Shown: positions 17,290-27,004, counted from the stretch's first letter. The stretch: 55,148 nt of DNA from Candidatus Stahliibacteriota bacterium (GCA_030602565.1 JAUVZL010000012.1:1-55148); one strand, 5' to 3'. The notes: generated by a model not told the origin, from the sequence alone. Numbers and translations: made by a program.

Positions 17290-18642
17290 TTATAACATGT
17301 ACCGCGACATATCAACATCACTCACAATATCCTTGAGTTTTGTGTTCACATACTCGTCGGTTATCTTTATTTGCTTCTCACTTACCTGCGGCGCTGCGAA
17401 AAGTATCTCTTCAAGGATTTTCGTCATTACCGTATGCAACCGGCGGGCGCCGATGTTCTCAGTTGATGTATTGACCTCTGATGCTATCACGGCGATCTTT
17501 TTAATAGCACTATCTGTAAACTCGAGGCTAATGCCCTCAGTCGCCAATAACAAACTGTATTGTTTAATCAAACAATTCTCCGGTTCGACGAGTATTCTCT
17601 GAAAATCCTCGGTTGTTAGAGCGGAAAGCTCCACCCGGATTGGAAATCGTCCTTGCATCTCGGGGATTAGATCTGATGGTTTCTTATTATGGAAAGCACC
17701 GGCGGCGATGAATAGAACGTGGTTTGTCTTTATCATACCGTGTTTAGTCATAACATTGGAACCTTCAATAATCGGCAAAAGGTCCCGCTGCACACCTTCT
17801 CTGGAAACATCAGGCCCGTGTGTAACAGTACCCCCGGCTATCTTGTCGATTTCGTCGATGAAAACAATCCCCGAGTTCTCAGTACGCTGCCGTGCCTCAT
17901 TAATCACTTCGTCCATATCAATGAGCTTATCAGCTTCTTCATTCTGGATATACTTGAGCGCTTCCTTGACCGGCATCTTCCTCTTTTTTTTCTTCTTGGG
18001 TAAGTTCCTACCAAAAGCTTCTTCCAAAACTCCGCTGAGATCACCGATGCCTGCATGGCTAAAGATTTCAACAAAAGGCATCTGCTGGTGGAAGATCTCC
18101 AACTCGATTACCCGATCATCAAACTTCCCCTCATTCAATAAATCCCTCATTTTCTCACGCGTGGAGCCAGGTGTTCTGGTTATTTCATCGGTAACTAATT
18201 CGCTTTTCTTAACGGTTGGAGGAACCGGAAGGAGAATGTCGAGTACGCGTTCCTCCGCGAACTGGCGTGCTTTTTCCTGCACCAATTTCATCTTTTCGTG
18301 GCGCACCATATTGACCGAAATCTCAACGAGGTCGCGGATCATTGATTCGACATCCTTACCTACGTAGCCGATTTCAGTAAACCGAGATGCCTCAACTTTA
18401 ATGAACGGGGATTGGGCTATGCTGGCTAGGCGACGTGCAATTTCGGTCTTTCCAACACCAGTAGGACCGATTAAAATTATGTTGTTTGGATATATGTCAT
18501 CCTTGATTTTATCAGTAACGCGCTGTCTACGCCACCGGTTACGCAAAGCTATGGCAACGGCCTTTTTTGCTTCGGACTGCCCAATGACATATTTATCGAG
18601 TTGGGCAACGATCTCACCCGGCGTGGCAAAACTATTAGACAT
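17290..18642 (-). CDS. hslU: ATP-dependent protease ATPase subunit HslU
   Basis: HslU unfolds proteins and passes them to the HslV peptidase. The start region PGEIVAQLDKYVIGQ, the Walker A GPTGVGKT, the Walker B IVFIDEIDKI, the pore motif in GYVGKDVE, and the C-terminal RYML tail that docks into HslV are all present. I chose ATG 18642 (AAAGGTG upstream; 450 aa, normal length); upstream in-frame codons lie in the leader. A strong promoter lies about 37 nt upstream. hslV, usually directly upstream of hslU, is not in the window; a stress-protein-like gene follows instead. Confidence 0.95.
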   Translation of the reverse strand: MSNSFATPGEIVAQLDKYVIGQSEAKKAVAIALRNRWRRQRVTDKIKDDIYPNNIILIGPTGVGKTEIARRLASIAQSPFIKVEASRFTEIGYVGKDVESMIRDLVEISVNMVRHEKMKLVQEKARQFAEERVLDILLPVPPTVKKSELVTDEITRTPGSTREKMRDLLNEGKFDDRVIELEIFHQQMPFVEIFSHAGIGDLSGVLEEAFGRNLPKKKKKRKMPVKEALKYIQNEEADKLIDMDEVINEARQRTENSGIVFIDEIDKIAGGTVTHGPDVSREGVQRDLLPIIEGSNVMTKHGMIKTNHVLFIAAGAFHNKKPSDLIPEMQGRFPIRVELSALTTEDFQRILVEPENCLIKQYSLLLATEGISLEFTDSAIKKIAVIASEVNTSTENIGARRLHTVMTKILEEILFAAPQVSEKQIKITDEYVNTKLKDIVSDVDMSRYML

Positions 18643-18678
18643 CACGTCACCTTTTAACGCTTTGTCCTCCATCGTGAA

Positions 18679-18706
18679 AGTATACAAAGTTATTGGAAAT
18701 TGTCAA
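18679..18706 (-). promoter_or_regulatory. hslU promoter
   Basis: On the minus strand TTGACA (18701-18706), a 16-nt spacer and TATACT (18679-18684) precede hslU by 37 nt. This is the organism's common promoter form. Confidence 0.75.
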
Positions 18707-18745
18707 GTAAAATACTTAAGTCTTATGTAAAGGTGCATTAATAAC

Positions 18746-18773
18746 TTGACAACATATCTAATTTAAGTAGTAT
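18746..18773 (+). promoter_or_regulatory. Promoter of the GH13-like gene
   Basis: TTGACA (18746-18751), a 16-nt spacer and TAGTAT (18768-18773) end 5 nt before the ATG at 18779. No ribosome site is present, which suggests a leaderless message. It is back to back with the hslU promoter. Confidence 0.55.
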
Positions 18774-18778
18774 TTTAT

Positions 18779-20458
18779 ATGAGAGGATTATTTCTGGGTT
18801 CTTTGTTATTGCTATTGCTACCTCAACTGAGCAATGCACTCAGCCTAAGTGATATAACGCATAACCCAAACAGTATCTTCTATGTTAACCCTTCGGCGGG
18901 TGAAGTGAAGCTAAAGGCAAAACGGGGTGCGGTCACGGAAGTTCTGGTCGTTATGAACGCCGTACGCTACCCGATGAAATCAGTTTATAGCGATGCAAAC
19001 TACGACTATCTCGCAGCAACCCTGAATACATTTGACACTACAGTAACCTACCATTTCGTCGTCAAACACCACGAGGATTCTCTGTTATTGCCGGAAACTG
19101 ATGAATTCACTCCCAATGTGCCGTTGTTTACACCTCCATCCTGGGCCGTCGGAAAAATCTACTATTCGATTTTTACGGATGGTTTTTACAATGCCGATAA
19201 TGTCAATGACCCTAAGGAAAAAAGGGCTTGGGGCAAAGCGCCAAAAAACTGGGAGCCTTATGGTGGCGACCTCAAAGGTATTATTGATAAGTTAGCATAT
19301 ATTGATTCACTGGGAACGGATATCATATTGCTGCAGCCGATTTTTTCAGCATCGTCAAATCACAAGTTCAATGCAAGTGATTTTGCAAAAATCGATCCCT
19401 GTTTTGGGGATACTATGGATCTGAGAAATCTTATCGACCAAGTGCACGAAAAAAATATGAAGATAATTCTCTCGGTCACCTTCAGCCACACCGGGGTTGA
19501 TTTTCCAACCTTCACAGATGTTGAAACGAACGGTGCAGGTTCGAAATACCTTGACTGGTACCTGATCAATACACTACCCATAAAAAAATCGCCACCTAAC
19601 TATGAGTGCTGGCGCGCTGATTATCGTTTTCCTAAGTTCAATCTAAACAACCGCCAGGTCATAAATTATCTAATCGGTTATTTGGGATACTGGAAGCGCT
19701 TTGGCTTTGACGGTTTTTATATTGGTGAAGACGAGCATCTTAATGCAAAGTTTATACGGACCTTGCGTACCCATTTGAAATTGAGATATCCAAACATGCT
19801 GCTCTTAGGCAGTGACATACGCCTTCTTACCGGTGAAACCTTTGATGGCAGTTCGAACAAAGCACTGACCGATTTGCTTGTCAACTACTTTGTGAAACAA
19901 AGCATACCGACCAGTGAATTTAATAGAAAACTCCAGCAGATACTCCTTTTTAGCCCTGCCCAGAGCAATAGTGTAAACTTAATTAACCTTTCAAGTCATG
20001 ACATGCGAGTTGTCCCTGATAAGAACTCTGTTAGAAATCTCTACGCATTTATTTTCACCTGTGTAGGGTCACCAGTCATTCTATACGGCGAAGAAATAGC
20101 GATGTCTGATTATGCACCGCTTAACCTGGGTAGTTTTCCCTGGGATATTGTGAACCAGGATCGCATGTTTCTTGCAGAAATAAAAAAGCTCATCAGAATC
20201 CGTAAATCAAATCCTCTTATATCGGGCAACACATTTTTCACGCTGTATGTCAATGACATTACCGGAATCTATGCATATGACCGAGGTGGTCTTATCGTCG
20301 CCCTCAATTCAGGAGATAAACAGTCATTTATTTCCCTGCCGGCATGGGATGGTACTTATACTGACCTGGTAAGCGGCGAGCAGTTCACTGCCTTCTCACA
20401 GAAACTGAGGTTCTCTATTGACTCTAAATCATATCGAATACTGAAACGTGACCTTTAA
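18779..20458 (+). CDS. Secreted GH13 (alpha-amylase fold) protein lacking catalytic residues, 559 aa
   Basis: A signal peptide (GLFLGSLLLLLLPQLSNA) is followed by a GH13 barrel from WAVGKIYYSIFTDGFYN onward. The four GH13 signature regions are recognisable but altered. Region I reads LSVTFSHTG (usual Asp and Asn lost). Region II reads GFDGFYIGED (nucleophile Asp replaced by Gly, Arg by Tyr). Region III reads LLGSDIR (acid Glu lost). Region IV keeps SSHD. It is therefore probably a binding protein or another non-hydrolytic factor, as seen in some GH13 relatives. The end overlaps uvrB by 11 bp. Confidence 0.85.
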   Translation: MRGLFLGSLLLLLLPQLSNALSLSDITHNPNSIFYVNPSAGEVKLKAKRGAVTEVLVVMNAVRYPMKSVYSDANYDYLAATLNTFDTTVTYHFVVKHHEDSLLLPETDEFTPNVPLFTPPSWAVGKIYYSIFTDGFYNADNVNDPKEKRAWGKAPKNWEPYGGDLKGIIDKLAYIDSLGTDIILLQPIFSASSNHKFNASDFAKIDPCFGDTMDLRNLIDQVHEKNMKIILSVTFSHTGVDFPTFTDVETNGAGSKYLDWYLINTLPIKKSPPNYECWRADYRFPKFNLNNRQVINYLIGYLGYWKRFGFDGFYIGEDEHLNAKFIRTLRTHLKLRYPNMLLLGSDIRLLTGETFDGSSNKALTDLLVNYFVKQSIPTSEFNRKLQQILLFSPAQSNSVNLINLSSHDMRVVPDKNSVRNLYAFIFTCVGSPVILYGEEIAMSDYAPLNLGSFPWDIVNQDRMFLAEIKKLIRIRKSNPLISGNTFFTLYVNDITGIYAYDRGGLIVALNSGDKQSFISLPAWDGTYTDLVSGEQFTAFSQKLRFSIDSKSYRILKRDL

Positions 20459-22445
20459 ACTCCACGCTCCTTTTACCCCGAAAGGTGATCAACCTGAAGC
20501 CATACAGAACTTAGTTAAAGCTATTGAACAGAGTAAACGGTTTCAAACCTTGTTGGGCGTCACTGGCTCAGGTAAGACATTTACAATTGCTAATGTTATC
20601 GAACGCGTCCAGAAGCCAACGCTCATCATTTCGCACAATAAAACACTTGCCGCGCAGTTATTCGGTGAATTCAAACAGTTCTTTCCAGAAAATGCCGTTG
20701 AGTACTTTATCTCATACTATGATTATTACCAACCTGAAGCATATCTTCCAGCAACCGATTTATATATTGAAAAAGATGCGTCAATAAATGAAGAAATAGA
20801 AAGGCTCAGGTTGCGAGCAACCGCGGCGCTGCTCACGCGCCGTGATGTAATAATCGTCGCCTCGGTATCCTGCATTTTTAACATAGGGTCACCTGAAGAA
20901 GTCCAAGAGCTTGTTGTTTACCTGAACAAAGGTGATACCCGGGAACGAGACACCCTGCTAAAGTCACTCGTTGCCATTCAATATGCGAGGAATGACCTTG
21001 AATTTGCACGCGGCACATTCCGCGTACGCGGTGACACAGTCGATATCCACCCAGCCGATGAAAAATACGGCATCCGTGTAGAATTGTTCGGTGATACAGT
21101 TGAAAGAATTCAATTGTTTGACCCGGTCTCCGGACATACCGTAAAGAACCTCGATTATATCACAATCTTCCCGGCAAAACATTTCATTACTACTCAGTCC
21201 AAGATTGAGCAAGCGGTTGAGGCAATAAAGCACGAATTGGCTGACCGGCTAAAGTATTTTGAGGCAAGGGGCAAGCTCCTCGAAGCCCAACGTTTGGCGC
21301 AGCGCACAAAATTTGATATCGAGATGCTTCTTGAGTTAGGCTATTGCTCGGGTATTGAAAACTATTCTATGCATCTGTCCGGGCGTAAACCCGGGCAGCG
21401 ACCATATTGCCTGATCGACTACTTTGGTGATGACTACATCATGGTCATCGACGAATCACATGTAACAATACCTCAGCTGCACGCCATGTACGAAGGTGAT
21501 CGTGCGCGTAAAACAATGCTCGTTGAGCACGGTTTCAGGTTACCTTCGGCACTGGAAAACAGACCTTTGAAGTTCGATGAAATTGAACAATTGATTAACC
21601 AGGCAATATGCATATCAGCAACACCAGGACAATGGGAAATTGAAAAATCAGGACACCGCGTGGTCGAGCAGGTCGTCCGCCCCACCGGCATTGTTGACCC
21701 CAGGGTTACAGTAAAACCAGCGAAAAATCAGGTCGATGACCTGATCGCAGAAATACAGCAAAGGGTGCAGCATAAAGAGCGGGTATTGGTTACAACCTTG
21801 ACAAAAAGAATGGCTGAAGACCTTGCGCAGTATCTCAATGAAATCGGCATACGGGTAAGGTATATGCACTCGGAAATAAATGCTATCCAGAGGATAGAAA
21901 TCCTAAGAGCATTGAGGTTGGGTGAATTTGACGTGCTCGTTGGTATCAACCTTCTGAGGGAAGGTCTTGACCTGCCCGAAGTCGCCTTGGTGGCAATCCT
22001 CGACGCCGACCGTGAAGGCTTTTTAAGGAGTGAACGCTCCCTAATTCAAACGGCCGGTCGTGCCGCGCGCAATGTGCGCAGCGAAGTCATCATGTATGCT
22101 GATGAAAATACAGACTCAATGAAAAAAGCGATTGCCGAAATGGCAAGAAGGCGCAATAAACAATTTGCCTATAATAGAAAACACAATATCACACCACGGT
22201 CCATTGTCAAAACCGAGGAAGAGATAATAAAGGCAACCTCAGTCGCTGACCGCATAACCAAAAGCAGCAAAGAACAAATAAAGGTTGAAGAACTAGCAAA
22301 GCTGTACAAAGAAATGAAAGAAGCGGTCGCCTTGATGGAATTTGAACGTGCCGCAGAAATAAGGGATCGGATAAAACTAATAAAGCAACGATTGGAAAAC
22401 AACGAAGGGAGAAGATATCAAAGGGAAGTCGGTTCAAAGCGATAA
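20448..22445 (+). CDS. uvrB: Excinuclease ABC subunit B (UvrB)
   Basis: UvrB is the damage-verifying helicase of nucleotide excision repair. The start LHAPFTPKGDQPEAI, Walker A GVTGSGKT, the beta-hairpin region YYDYYQPEAYLP, and the C-terminal UVR motif MEFERAAEIRDRIK are intact. Length (665 aa) is normal. The start is GTG, inside the end of the GH13-like gene, implying coupled translation. nadC follows within 16 bp, so uvrB probably lies in an operon of four genes. Confidence 0.97.
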   Translation: MTFKLHAPFTPKGDQPEAIQNLVKAIEQSKRFQTLLGVTGSGKTFTIANVIERVQKPTLIISHNKTLAAQLFGEFKQFFPENAVEYFISYYDYYQPEAYLPATDLYIEKDASINEEIERLRLRATAALLTRRDVIIVASVSCIFNIGSPEEVQELVVYLNKGDTRERDTLLKSLVAIQYARNDLEFARGTFRVRGDTVDIHPADEKYGIRVELFGDTVERIQLFDPVSGHTVKNLDYITIFPAKHFITTQSKIEQAVEAIKHELADRLKYFEARGKLLEAQRLAQRTKFDIEMLLELGYCSGIENYSMHLSGRKPGQRPYCLIDYFGDDYIMVIDESHVTIPQLHAMYEGDRARKTMLVEHGFRLPSALENRPLKFDEIEQLINQAICISATPGQWEIEKSGHRVVEQVVRPTGIVDPRVTVKPAKNQVDDLIAEIQQRVQHKERVLVTTLTKRMAEDLAQYLNEIGIRVRYMHSEINAIQRIEILRALRLGEFDVLVGINLLREGLDLPEVALVAILDADREGFLRSERSLIQTAGRAARNVRSEVIMYADENTDSMKKAIAEMARRRNKQFAYNRKHNITPRSIVKTEEEIIKATSVADRITKSSKEQIKVEELAKLYKEMKEAVALMEFERAAEIRDRIKLIKQRLENNEGRRYQREVGSKR

Positions 22446-22461
22446 AGAAAAAAAGCAATTC

Positions 22462-23298
22462 TTGAGGATCATCAAGAATGCACTCAAAGAGGATATCGGC
22501 AGGGGTGACATCACAACTGATCCGATAGTTGATAAGCAACAACAAGCACTCGGTATAATATTCCCAAAACAAGACGGCATCTTATGCGGCGTCACGATTG
22601 CCCAGATGGTTTTTGCGGTGCTTGATGAACGTATTGATTTCCAATGCAAAATGCCTGACGGTGCTAGTTTTTCACCCGGTATGACCATTGCCACGCTCAT
22701 TGGTCCAGCCGCCTTATGTTTGAAAGGTGAACGGACTGCACTCAATTTCTTGCAGCACCTAAGCGGCATCGCCACGCTCACCAGGAACTTCGTGGATGCA
22801 ACTGAGGGACGATTGAAAATTCTCGATACGAGAAAAACCTCCCCTGGTCTGAGAGTAATGGAGAAATATGCCGTCCGTACCGGTGGCGGTCATAACCACC
22901 GATTTGGTCTATACGATATGGTGTTGATCAAAGACAATCACATTGAGATTGCCGGTAGTATAACTGATGCAGTACGCGCGGCACGCAAGAAAAGAAAAAG
23001 AGCTTTTGTGGAAGTCGAGGTCAAGACCTTTGAAGAATTGGACGAAGCCCTATCAGTTAAGGCTAACCGGATCATGCTCGATAATATGACCCCTGATCAA
23101 TTGAGCAAAGCCGTTGAAATTGTGCGCGCCTCAGAAAGGGATACAGAAATCGAGGCAAGCGGCGGCATCGACCTCTTCAATATCGCGGCTTATAAAGACT
23201 GCGGTGTGGATTTTATCTCAGTCGGTGCAATCACCCATTCAGCCCCGGCTATTGACATTGCAATGAAATTAAAACCATTAGGACAATGTGAACCCTGA
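22462..23298 (+). CDS. nadC: Nicotinate-nucleotide pyrophosphorylase (carboxylating)
   Basis: NadC makes nicotinate mononucleotide from quinolinate in NAD synthesis. Visible family motifs are ALKEDIGRGDITT at the start, ILDTRKTSPGLR, AVRTGGGHNHRFGL, DNHIE and EASGGIDL. The start used here is TTG at 22462; the frame is open further upstream, but the family begins near ALKEDIG, so little is missing. No strong ribosome site is seen. The end overlaps folC by 11 bp. nadA and nadB are not in the window. Confidence 0.93.
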   Translation: MRIIKNALKEDIGRGDITTDPIVDKQQQALGIIFPKQDGILCGVTIAQMVFAVLDERIDFQCKMPDGASFSPGMTIATLIGPAALCLKGERTALNFLQHLSGIATLTRNFVDATEGRLKILDTRKTSPGLRVMEKYAVRTGGGHNHRFGLYDMVLIKDNHIEIAGSITDAVRAARKKRKRAFVEVEVKTFEELDEALSVKANRIMLDNMTPDQLSKAVEIVRASERDTEIEASGGIDLFNIAAYKDCGVDFISVGAITHSAPAIDIAMKLKPLGQCEP

Positions 23299-23857
23299 AG
23301 AATTTTTTAACTCCTTAGTTGATTACGAAAAAATTCCTGGTTATGATTACAAACTTGAAGACTTCATAGAATTTTTAACACAATTTGACTCACCGCAAAA
23401 AAGACTAAATAATGTTATACATATTGCAGGAACAAAGGGAAAAGGTTCCACTGCCGCAATGATTAGTTCATGTTTGGAATCCTGCGGCTACAGGGTTGGA
23501 CTATTTGCCTCACCCCACCTTAAAAGAATAAATGAAAGAATAAAAATCAATAGTATTGAAATCTCAAATCATCAATTAAATAAATACATCAAAGAAATTA
23601 AACCTTACATAAATATGAAAACACCGGTTGGCGCACGCACTTACTTTGAAGTACTTACTACTATTGCATTTTTGCATTTTTTAAAGAAGAAAACCGATTT
23701 CACAATTCTTGAGGTCGGACTGGGCGGACGGCTTGATGCGACAAATGTTACACACCCGATAATATCAGTAATAACAAGAATCGGCTATGACCATACAAAT
23801 CTATTAGGTAATAAATTATCCCAGATCGCACGAGAAAAAGCAGGAATTATTAAACCC
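23288..23857 (+). pseudogene. folC: folC, N-terminal half (split by an insert)
   Basis: Folylpolyglutamate/dihydrofolate synthase adds glutamate to folates. The N-terminal half is intact: P-loop GTKGKGSTAAM, SPHLKRINERI, GLGGRLDATN, and AREKAGIIKP. At 23857 the family sequence stops and the frame enters a palindrome-rich insert, ending at a stop at 24094. The rest of the enzyme resumes at ~24115 in another frame. The reading frame begins with GTG overlapping the nadC end. The split lies between the ATP-binding domain and the C-terminal domain, so a two-part active enzyme is conceivable but unproven. Confidence 0.8.
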
Positions 23858-24110
23858 CCACCCTTCCCTCCCCCACAAGTGGACATTTTGAAAAACTCCC
23901 ATTTTCCTGGGAGTAGAGCCTTTAGGCTAGTTAAATATGGAGTGCAACGCCTGCCCCGTCAGTTCATAAACATACGGGGAGTCCCCTCGTTGCATGCAAT
24001 GTCAGGAGACATTGCACTCCCAAAATACGGGCGTAAACGCCTGCCTGTGCGTTCGCACGCAGACAGGCCCTACTCCAGAAAATCGACAACCTAGAAAGAG
24101 GGATAAAACT
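23858..24110. mobile_element. ~250-bp palindrome-rich insert within folC
   Basis: The insert contains several perfect hairpins: ACTCCC/GGGAGT (23895-23914), AGCCT/AGGCT (23917-23928), GGAGTGCAA (23939) with TTGCACTCC (24012), and a nested GCCTG...CAGGC with GTGCG/CGCAC near 24042-24067. It has no transposase and resembles a MITE or mosaic palindromic repeat. A similar AGCCT.AAAGACTCTACTCC block occurs in reverse at ~26308-26332. No target duplication is obvious. Confidence 0.6.
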
Positions 24111-24878
24111 ATGTATGGTCAATTGATTACCATTCACCAGCGATCGAGTGTAGAACAAGTAATAAAAAGAGTAGCCAAAAAACAACGCAATAAAATCACT
24201 TTTGCGGAAAGTCAACATGATATTAAAATCGTAAGACAAACAATCAAAGGCAGCCATTTAAAAATTAAAGGAGAAATCGGTAAATTTAATACGTTTTTAC
24301 CTTTACCAGGAAAACATCAGGTTGAAAACTTACTCATAGCTCTTGCTGTAATAAATGAACTTGGAAAAATGGGCTTTGAAATTCCTATACCAGCCGTACA
24401 AAAGGGTATTAGACAAACCGACCTGCATGGCAGATTTGAAATTATATCTCCGAAGAGCCTCGTTCCGTATTTCCGAGAATCCACGCAAAGCGGGACTCTT
24501 CGAGAGCGGGCAAAAAGACCCCTGATAATCTTTGACTGCGCCCATAATCAGGATTCATTTGAAGCCCTGGAAAAAAATCTGAATCTTATAAATACCAAAG
24601 ATCTCTATTTAATATTTGGCACTAATAAAGATAAGGATATTAGATATTGCCTGAAATACATTTTTCCAAGAGCAAAAGAAGTTCTACTTGTTAAGGCAGA
24701 TAACCCAAGGGCAATGGAACCAATCGACTTATACAAAAGAGCGAAAAAATATCAAAAAAACCTTACAATTGTATCATCAGTGAAAAATGGAATCGAGTAT
24801 TTAAAAACTAAGGCAGGCAATAACTTCGTTATCATTATCACTGGTTCTTTCTATTTGTGGTCTGAAATACCTGATTAA
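24111..24878 (+). pseudogene. folC: folC, C-terminal half, with its own ribosome site
   Basis: The family sequence resumes with ITIHQRSSVEQVI and continues through LPLPGKHQVENLLIAL, IIFDCAHNQDSFEAL, LIFGTNKDKD and VIIITGSFYLWSEIP, the normal C-terminal domain of FolC. An ATG at 24111 has AAAGAGGG about 8 nt upstream, so this half could be translated separately. Another small oddity is the block SPKSLVPYFRESTQSGTLRE (24451-24510), which looks like a further short repeat translated inside the domain. Function as a split enzyme is uncertain. Confidence 0.75.
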
Positions 24879-24997
24879 TCTTTATCAATTATAAATTTCG
24901 ACAAAATATGTGAAACAGCTCGAGCCTTATCATATATTCGGGTATATAGACACGCAGGATGTTTGTCAATAAGTTTTATTTCCATGGTAAAAATCTA

Positions 24998-25025
24998 TTG
25001 ATTTAAATGTAGCTATATATATACT
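24998..25025 (+). promoter_or_regulatory. Promoter of the YcaQ-like gene
   Basis: TTGATT (24998-25003), 16 nt, TATACT (25020-25025), then 7 nt to the ATG at 25033. Transcription would start on the start codon; no ribosome site is present. Confidence 0.65.
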
Positions 25026-25032
25026 TAAAAAC

Positions 25033-26241
25033 ATGGCAGACAAAATTTTGCAGATAAATCCTGAGCAGGCAAGAAATCTCTTTTTAAAAAAACAATTGTT
25101 AATTAATCCTGAATTACCTGAGGGCAAAGCTGGAGCCCTGAAAGCAATTGAAAACCTCGGTTATGTCCAGATCGATACCATCAATGTTATTGAACGTTCA
25201 CATCATATAGTTTTTCTCACACGCTGTCCTGATTATAACCAAAAATATCTTCACGAACTTCAAGCAAAAGATAAAAAAATTTTTGAATACTGGGCACATG
25301 CAGCAAGTTTCATACCAATGAAAGACTATCGTTTCTACATCTCTCATATGGGCAGAAAGCCTAAAAAAGATTCATGGCTTGATAAATGGATAAGAGAACA
25401 CCGCAGTTTAATAAAAATGGTCAAGGCGCGCGTGAATAATCATGGACCTTTGGCGGCAAGTGATTTCAAGGATGTTAAAAAAAGAAGGCGTGGTCCCTGG
25501 TGGGACTGGAAGCCTGCAAAGATGGCGCTCGAGACACTCTTCTGGCAAGGTGATTTGATGATTAAAGCACGCCGAAACTTCCAGAGGGTATATGATATTA
25601 CAGAAAGAGTCCTTCCCAAAAATGTAGATATAACAAAACCGAGCGAGGAACAAGAGAAAAAATTCTTTGTAAAAAGAGCATTAAGAGCAATGGGTGTCGC
25701 AACCGAAAATGATATTAATAAATACATTGGAGTTAGTGGAAAGTTGAATAAATGGATTAATCAAATGCTTAAATCAAAGAAAATTGTAAAAATCGAAATA
25801 AAAGGAATAAAAAAACCATATTATATCTTAAAAGATGATTTAATTGCACTTAAAAAAAATAAGACAACGCTTGATTCAAAAGTTCGCTTCCTCTCCCCTT
25901 TTGACAACTCTATAATACTTAGAGACCGCACAAGCGCTCTTTTTCATTTCGATTATAGTCTTGAAGCTTATGTACCTAAAACAAAGAGAAAATACGGCTA
26001 CTTCTGCTTGCCGATTCTATGGCAAAACCACCTTATAGGAAGAATCGACCCAAAAGCAGACCGCAAGAATAGGATTTTAATTATTAATAATTTACACCTT
26101 GAACACAAAAAAATAAATTACACTAAATTTATCCCTGCTCTAACCCGCGCCTTAAAAGATTTCGTTGACTTTCATAATTGCGAAAAAATTGAATTGAATA
26201 GAAACATACCTGCAAAGATTTCTCACAAAATCACAATATAA
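25033..26241 (+). CDS. ycaQ: YcaQ/AlkZ-like DNA glycosylase (HTH_42), 402 aa
   Basis: This winged-helix family removes bases from interstrand cross-links and alkylated DNA. The catalytic Q-phi-D motif of the YcaQ group is visible as Q46-I47-D48 in GYVQIDTINVIERSHH, followed by the family's YWAHAASFIPM and GPWWDWKPAKMALE segments. The C-terminal part has FLSPFDNSIILRDR. The family is normal length. The start is an ATG without ribosome site directly after a promoter (leaderless). It stands alone between folC and the VOC gene. Confidence 0.9.
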   Translation: MADKILQINPEQARNLFLKKQLLINPELPEGKAGALKAIENLGYVQIDTINVIERSHHIVFLTRCPDYNQKYLHELQAKDKKIFEYWAHAASFIPMKDYRFYISHMGRKPKKDSWLDKWIREHRSLIKMVKARVNNHGPLAASDFKDVKKRRRGPWWDWKPAKMALETLFWQGDLMIKARRNFQRVYDITERVLPKNVDITKPSEEQEKKFFVKRALRAMGVATENDINKYIGVSGKLNKWINQMLKSKKIVKIEIKGIKKPYYILKDDLIALKKNKTTLDSKVRFLSPFDNSIILRDRTSALFHFDYSLEAYVPKTKRKYGYFCLPILWQNHLIGRIDPKADRKNRILIINNLHLEHKKINYTKFIPALTRALKDFVDFHNCEKIELNRNIPAKISHKITI

Positions 26242-26246
26242 ACGAG

Positions 26247-26308
26247 CCCCGTTTAAATACTAATTCCAGTATACCAAAACCATTTTTCTATACCTTTATT
26301 TAACGGGG
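26247..26308. repeat. CCCCGTT/AACGGGG inverted repeat in the 371-bp gap
   Basis: CCCCGTTTAAATA (26247-26259) and TATTTAACGGGG (26297-26308) form a long-looped palindrome. Similar short CCCCGTT...AACGGGG elements occur at 41220-41245 and 53285-53313. It is not followed by a T-run, so it is not a standard terminator. The rest of the gap (26310-26612) holds no gene, only dispersed repeats such as the ~70-bp block at 26485-26560 shared with 33770-33840. Confidence 0.55.
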
Positions 26309-26484
26309 CGAGCCTAAAGACTCTACTCCAGAATATTTAAACAAGGTGGTAGGTCCCTTCAATTCTTCCCCTCAGTACTTCGGGATCTGCGACAGGATCT
26401 ACGACATCTCAATACTTCCTCTCTCTAACTTCGTTAGACTCGAGACTATAGCGATACTTGCAGCATCTCGATAGACTCGACATT

Positions 26485-26560
26485 TTCAACTTGACATTCA
26501 ACAAAATCTGAAGTTACGGCTGGCTTTTTTAAAAATTAGAAAGCGCTGCCATTTTTTCCA
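26485..26560. repeat. Dispersed repeat block, copy 1
   Basis: This block starts with TTCAACTTGACATTCAACAA and runs into TACGGCTGGCTTTTTT and an AGAAAGCGCTGC end. It recurs with few changes at 33770-33840, both times downstream of a minus-strand gene cluster. Confidence 0.6.
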
Positions 26561-26612
26561 CTAGTATCCAGTATCTATCATCTATCGTTATTGATTTGAC
26601 CCCAATTCCTCC

Positions 26613-26957
26613 TTATTTTTTACTCCACAATCCCATTATATTTTCGCAGGGATCGGTAAATAAGCCATAAAACCCAAATTCTGGAGAGATATCTGTTTTG
26701 CCCTTAACTGTCTTTCCTCCAGCCGCTTCAATTTCCTTGAGTTTTGTTTCAATATCCTCGACCTTAATGTACAAAACTACGCCATCTTGAACCGGTTTGG
26801 TCGCGGTCGTAAAACCGCCACCATCATCATCAGGTGTTGAGAACTCAAAATAATCCGGGTTGCTCTCGTTTACCTTCCAACCAAAAATACTGCTGTAAAA
26901 CCTACTGGATTTGCTTGGATCGGTTGTTGGAATTTCAATATGGCAAAATCCATGCAT
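26613..26957 (-). CDS. VOC-family (glyoxalase/bleomycin-resistance fold) protein, 114 aa
   Basis: One vicinal-oxygen-chelate domain: HIEIPTTDPSKSSRFYSSIFGWK at the start and FGFYGLFTDPCENIMGLW at the end, with KVEDIETKLKEIEAAGGKTV in between. His6 and a Glu near position 34 may bind metal. The substrate is unknown. The start has AAGGAGG before the ATG. It forms a single-gene unit. Confidence 0.88.
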   Translation of the reverse strand: MHGFCHIEIPTTDPSKSSRFYSSIFGWKVNESNPDYFEFSTPDDDGGGFTTATKPVQDGVVLYIKVEDIETKLKEIEAAGGKTVKGKTDISPEFGFYGLFTDPCENIMGLWSKK

Positions 26958-27004
26958 AATTCCTCCTTTTATTTAATAACTTAATAACCCAGTAACCTAG
27001 TTAC

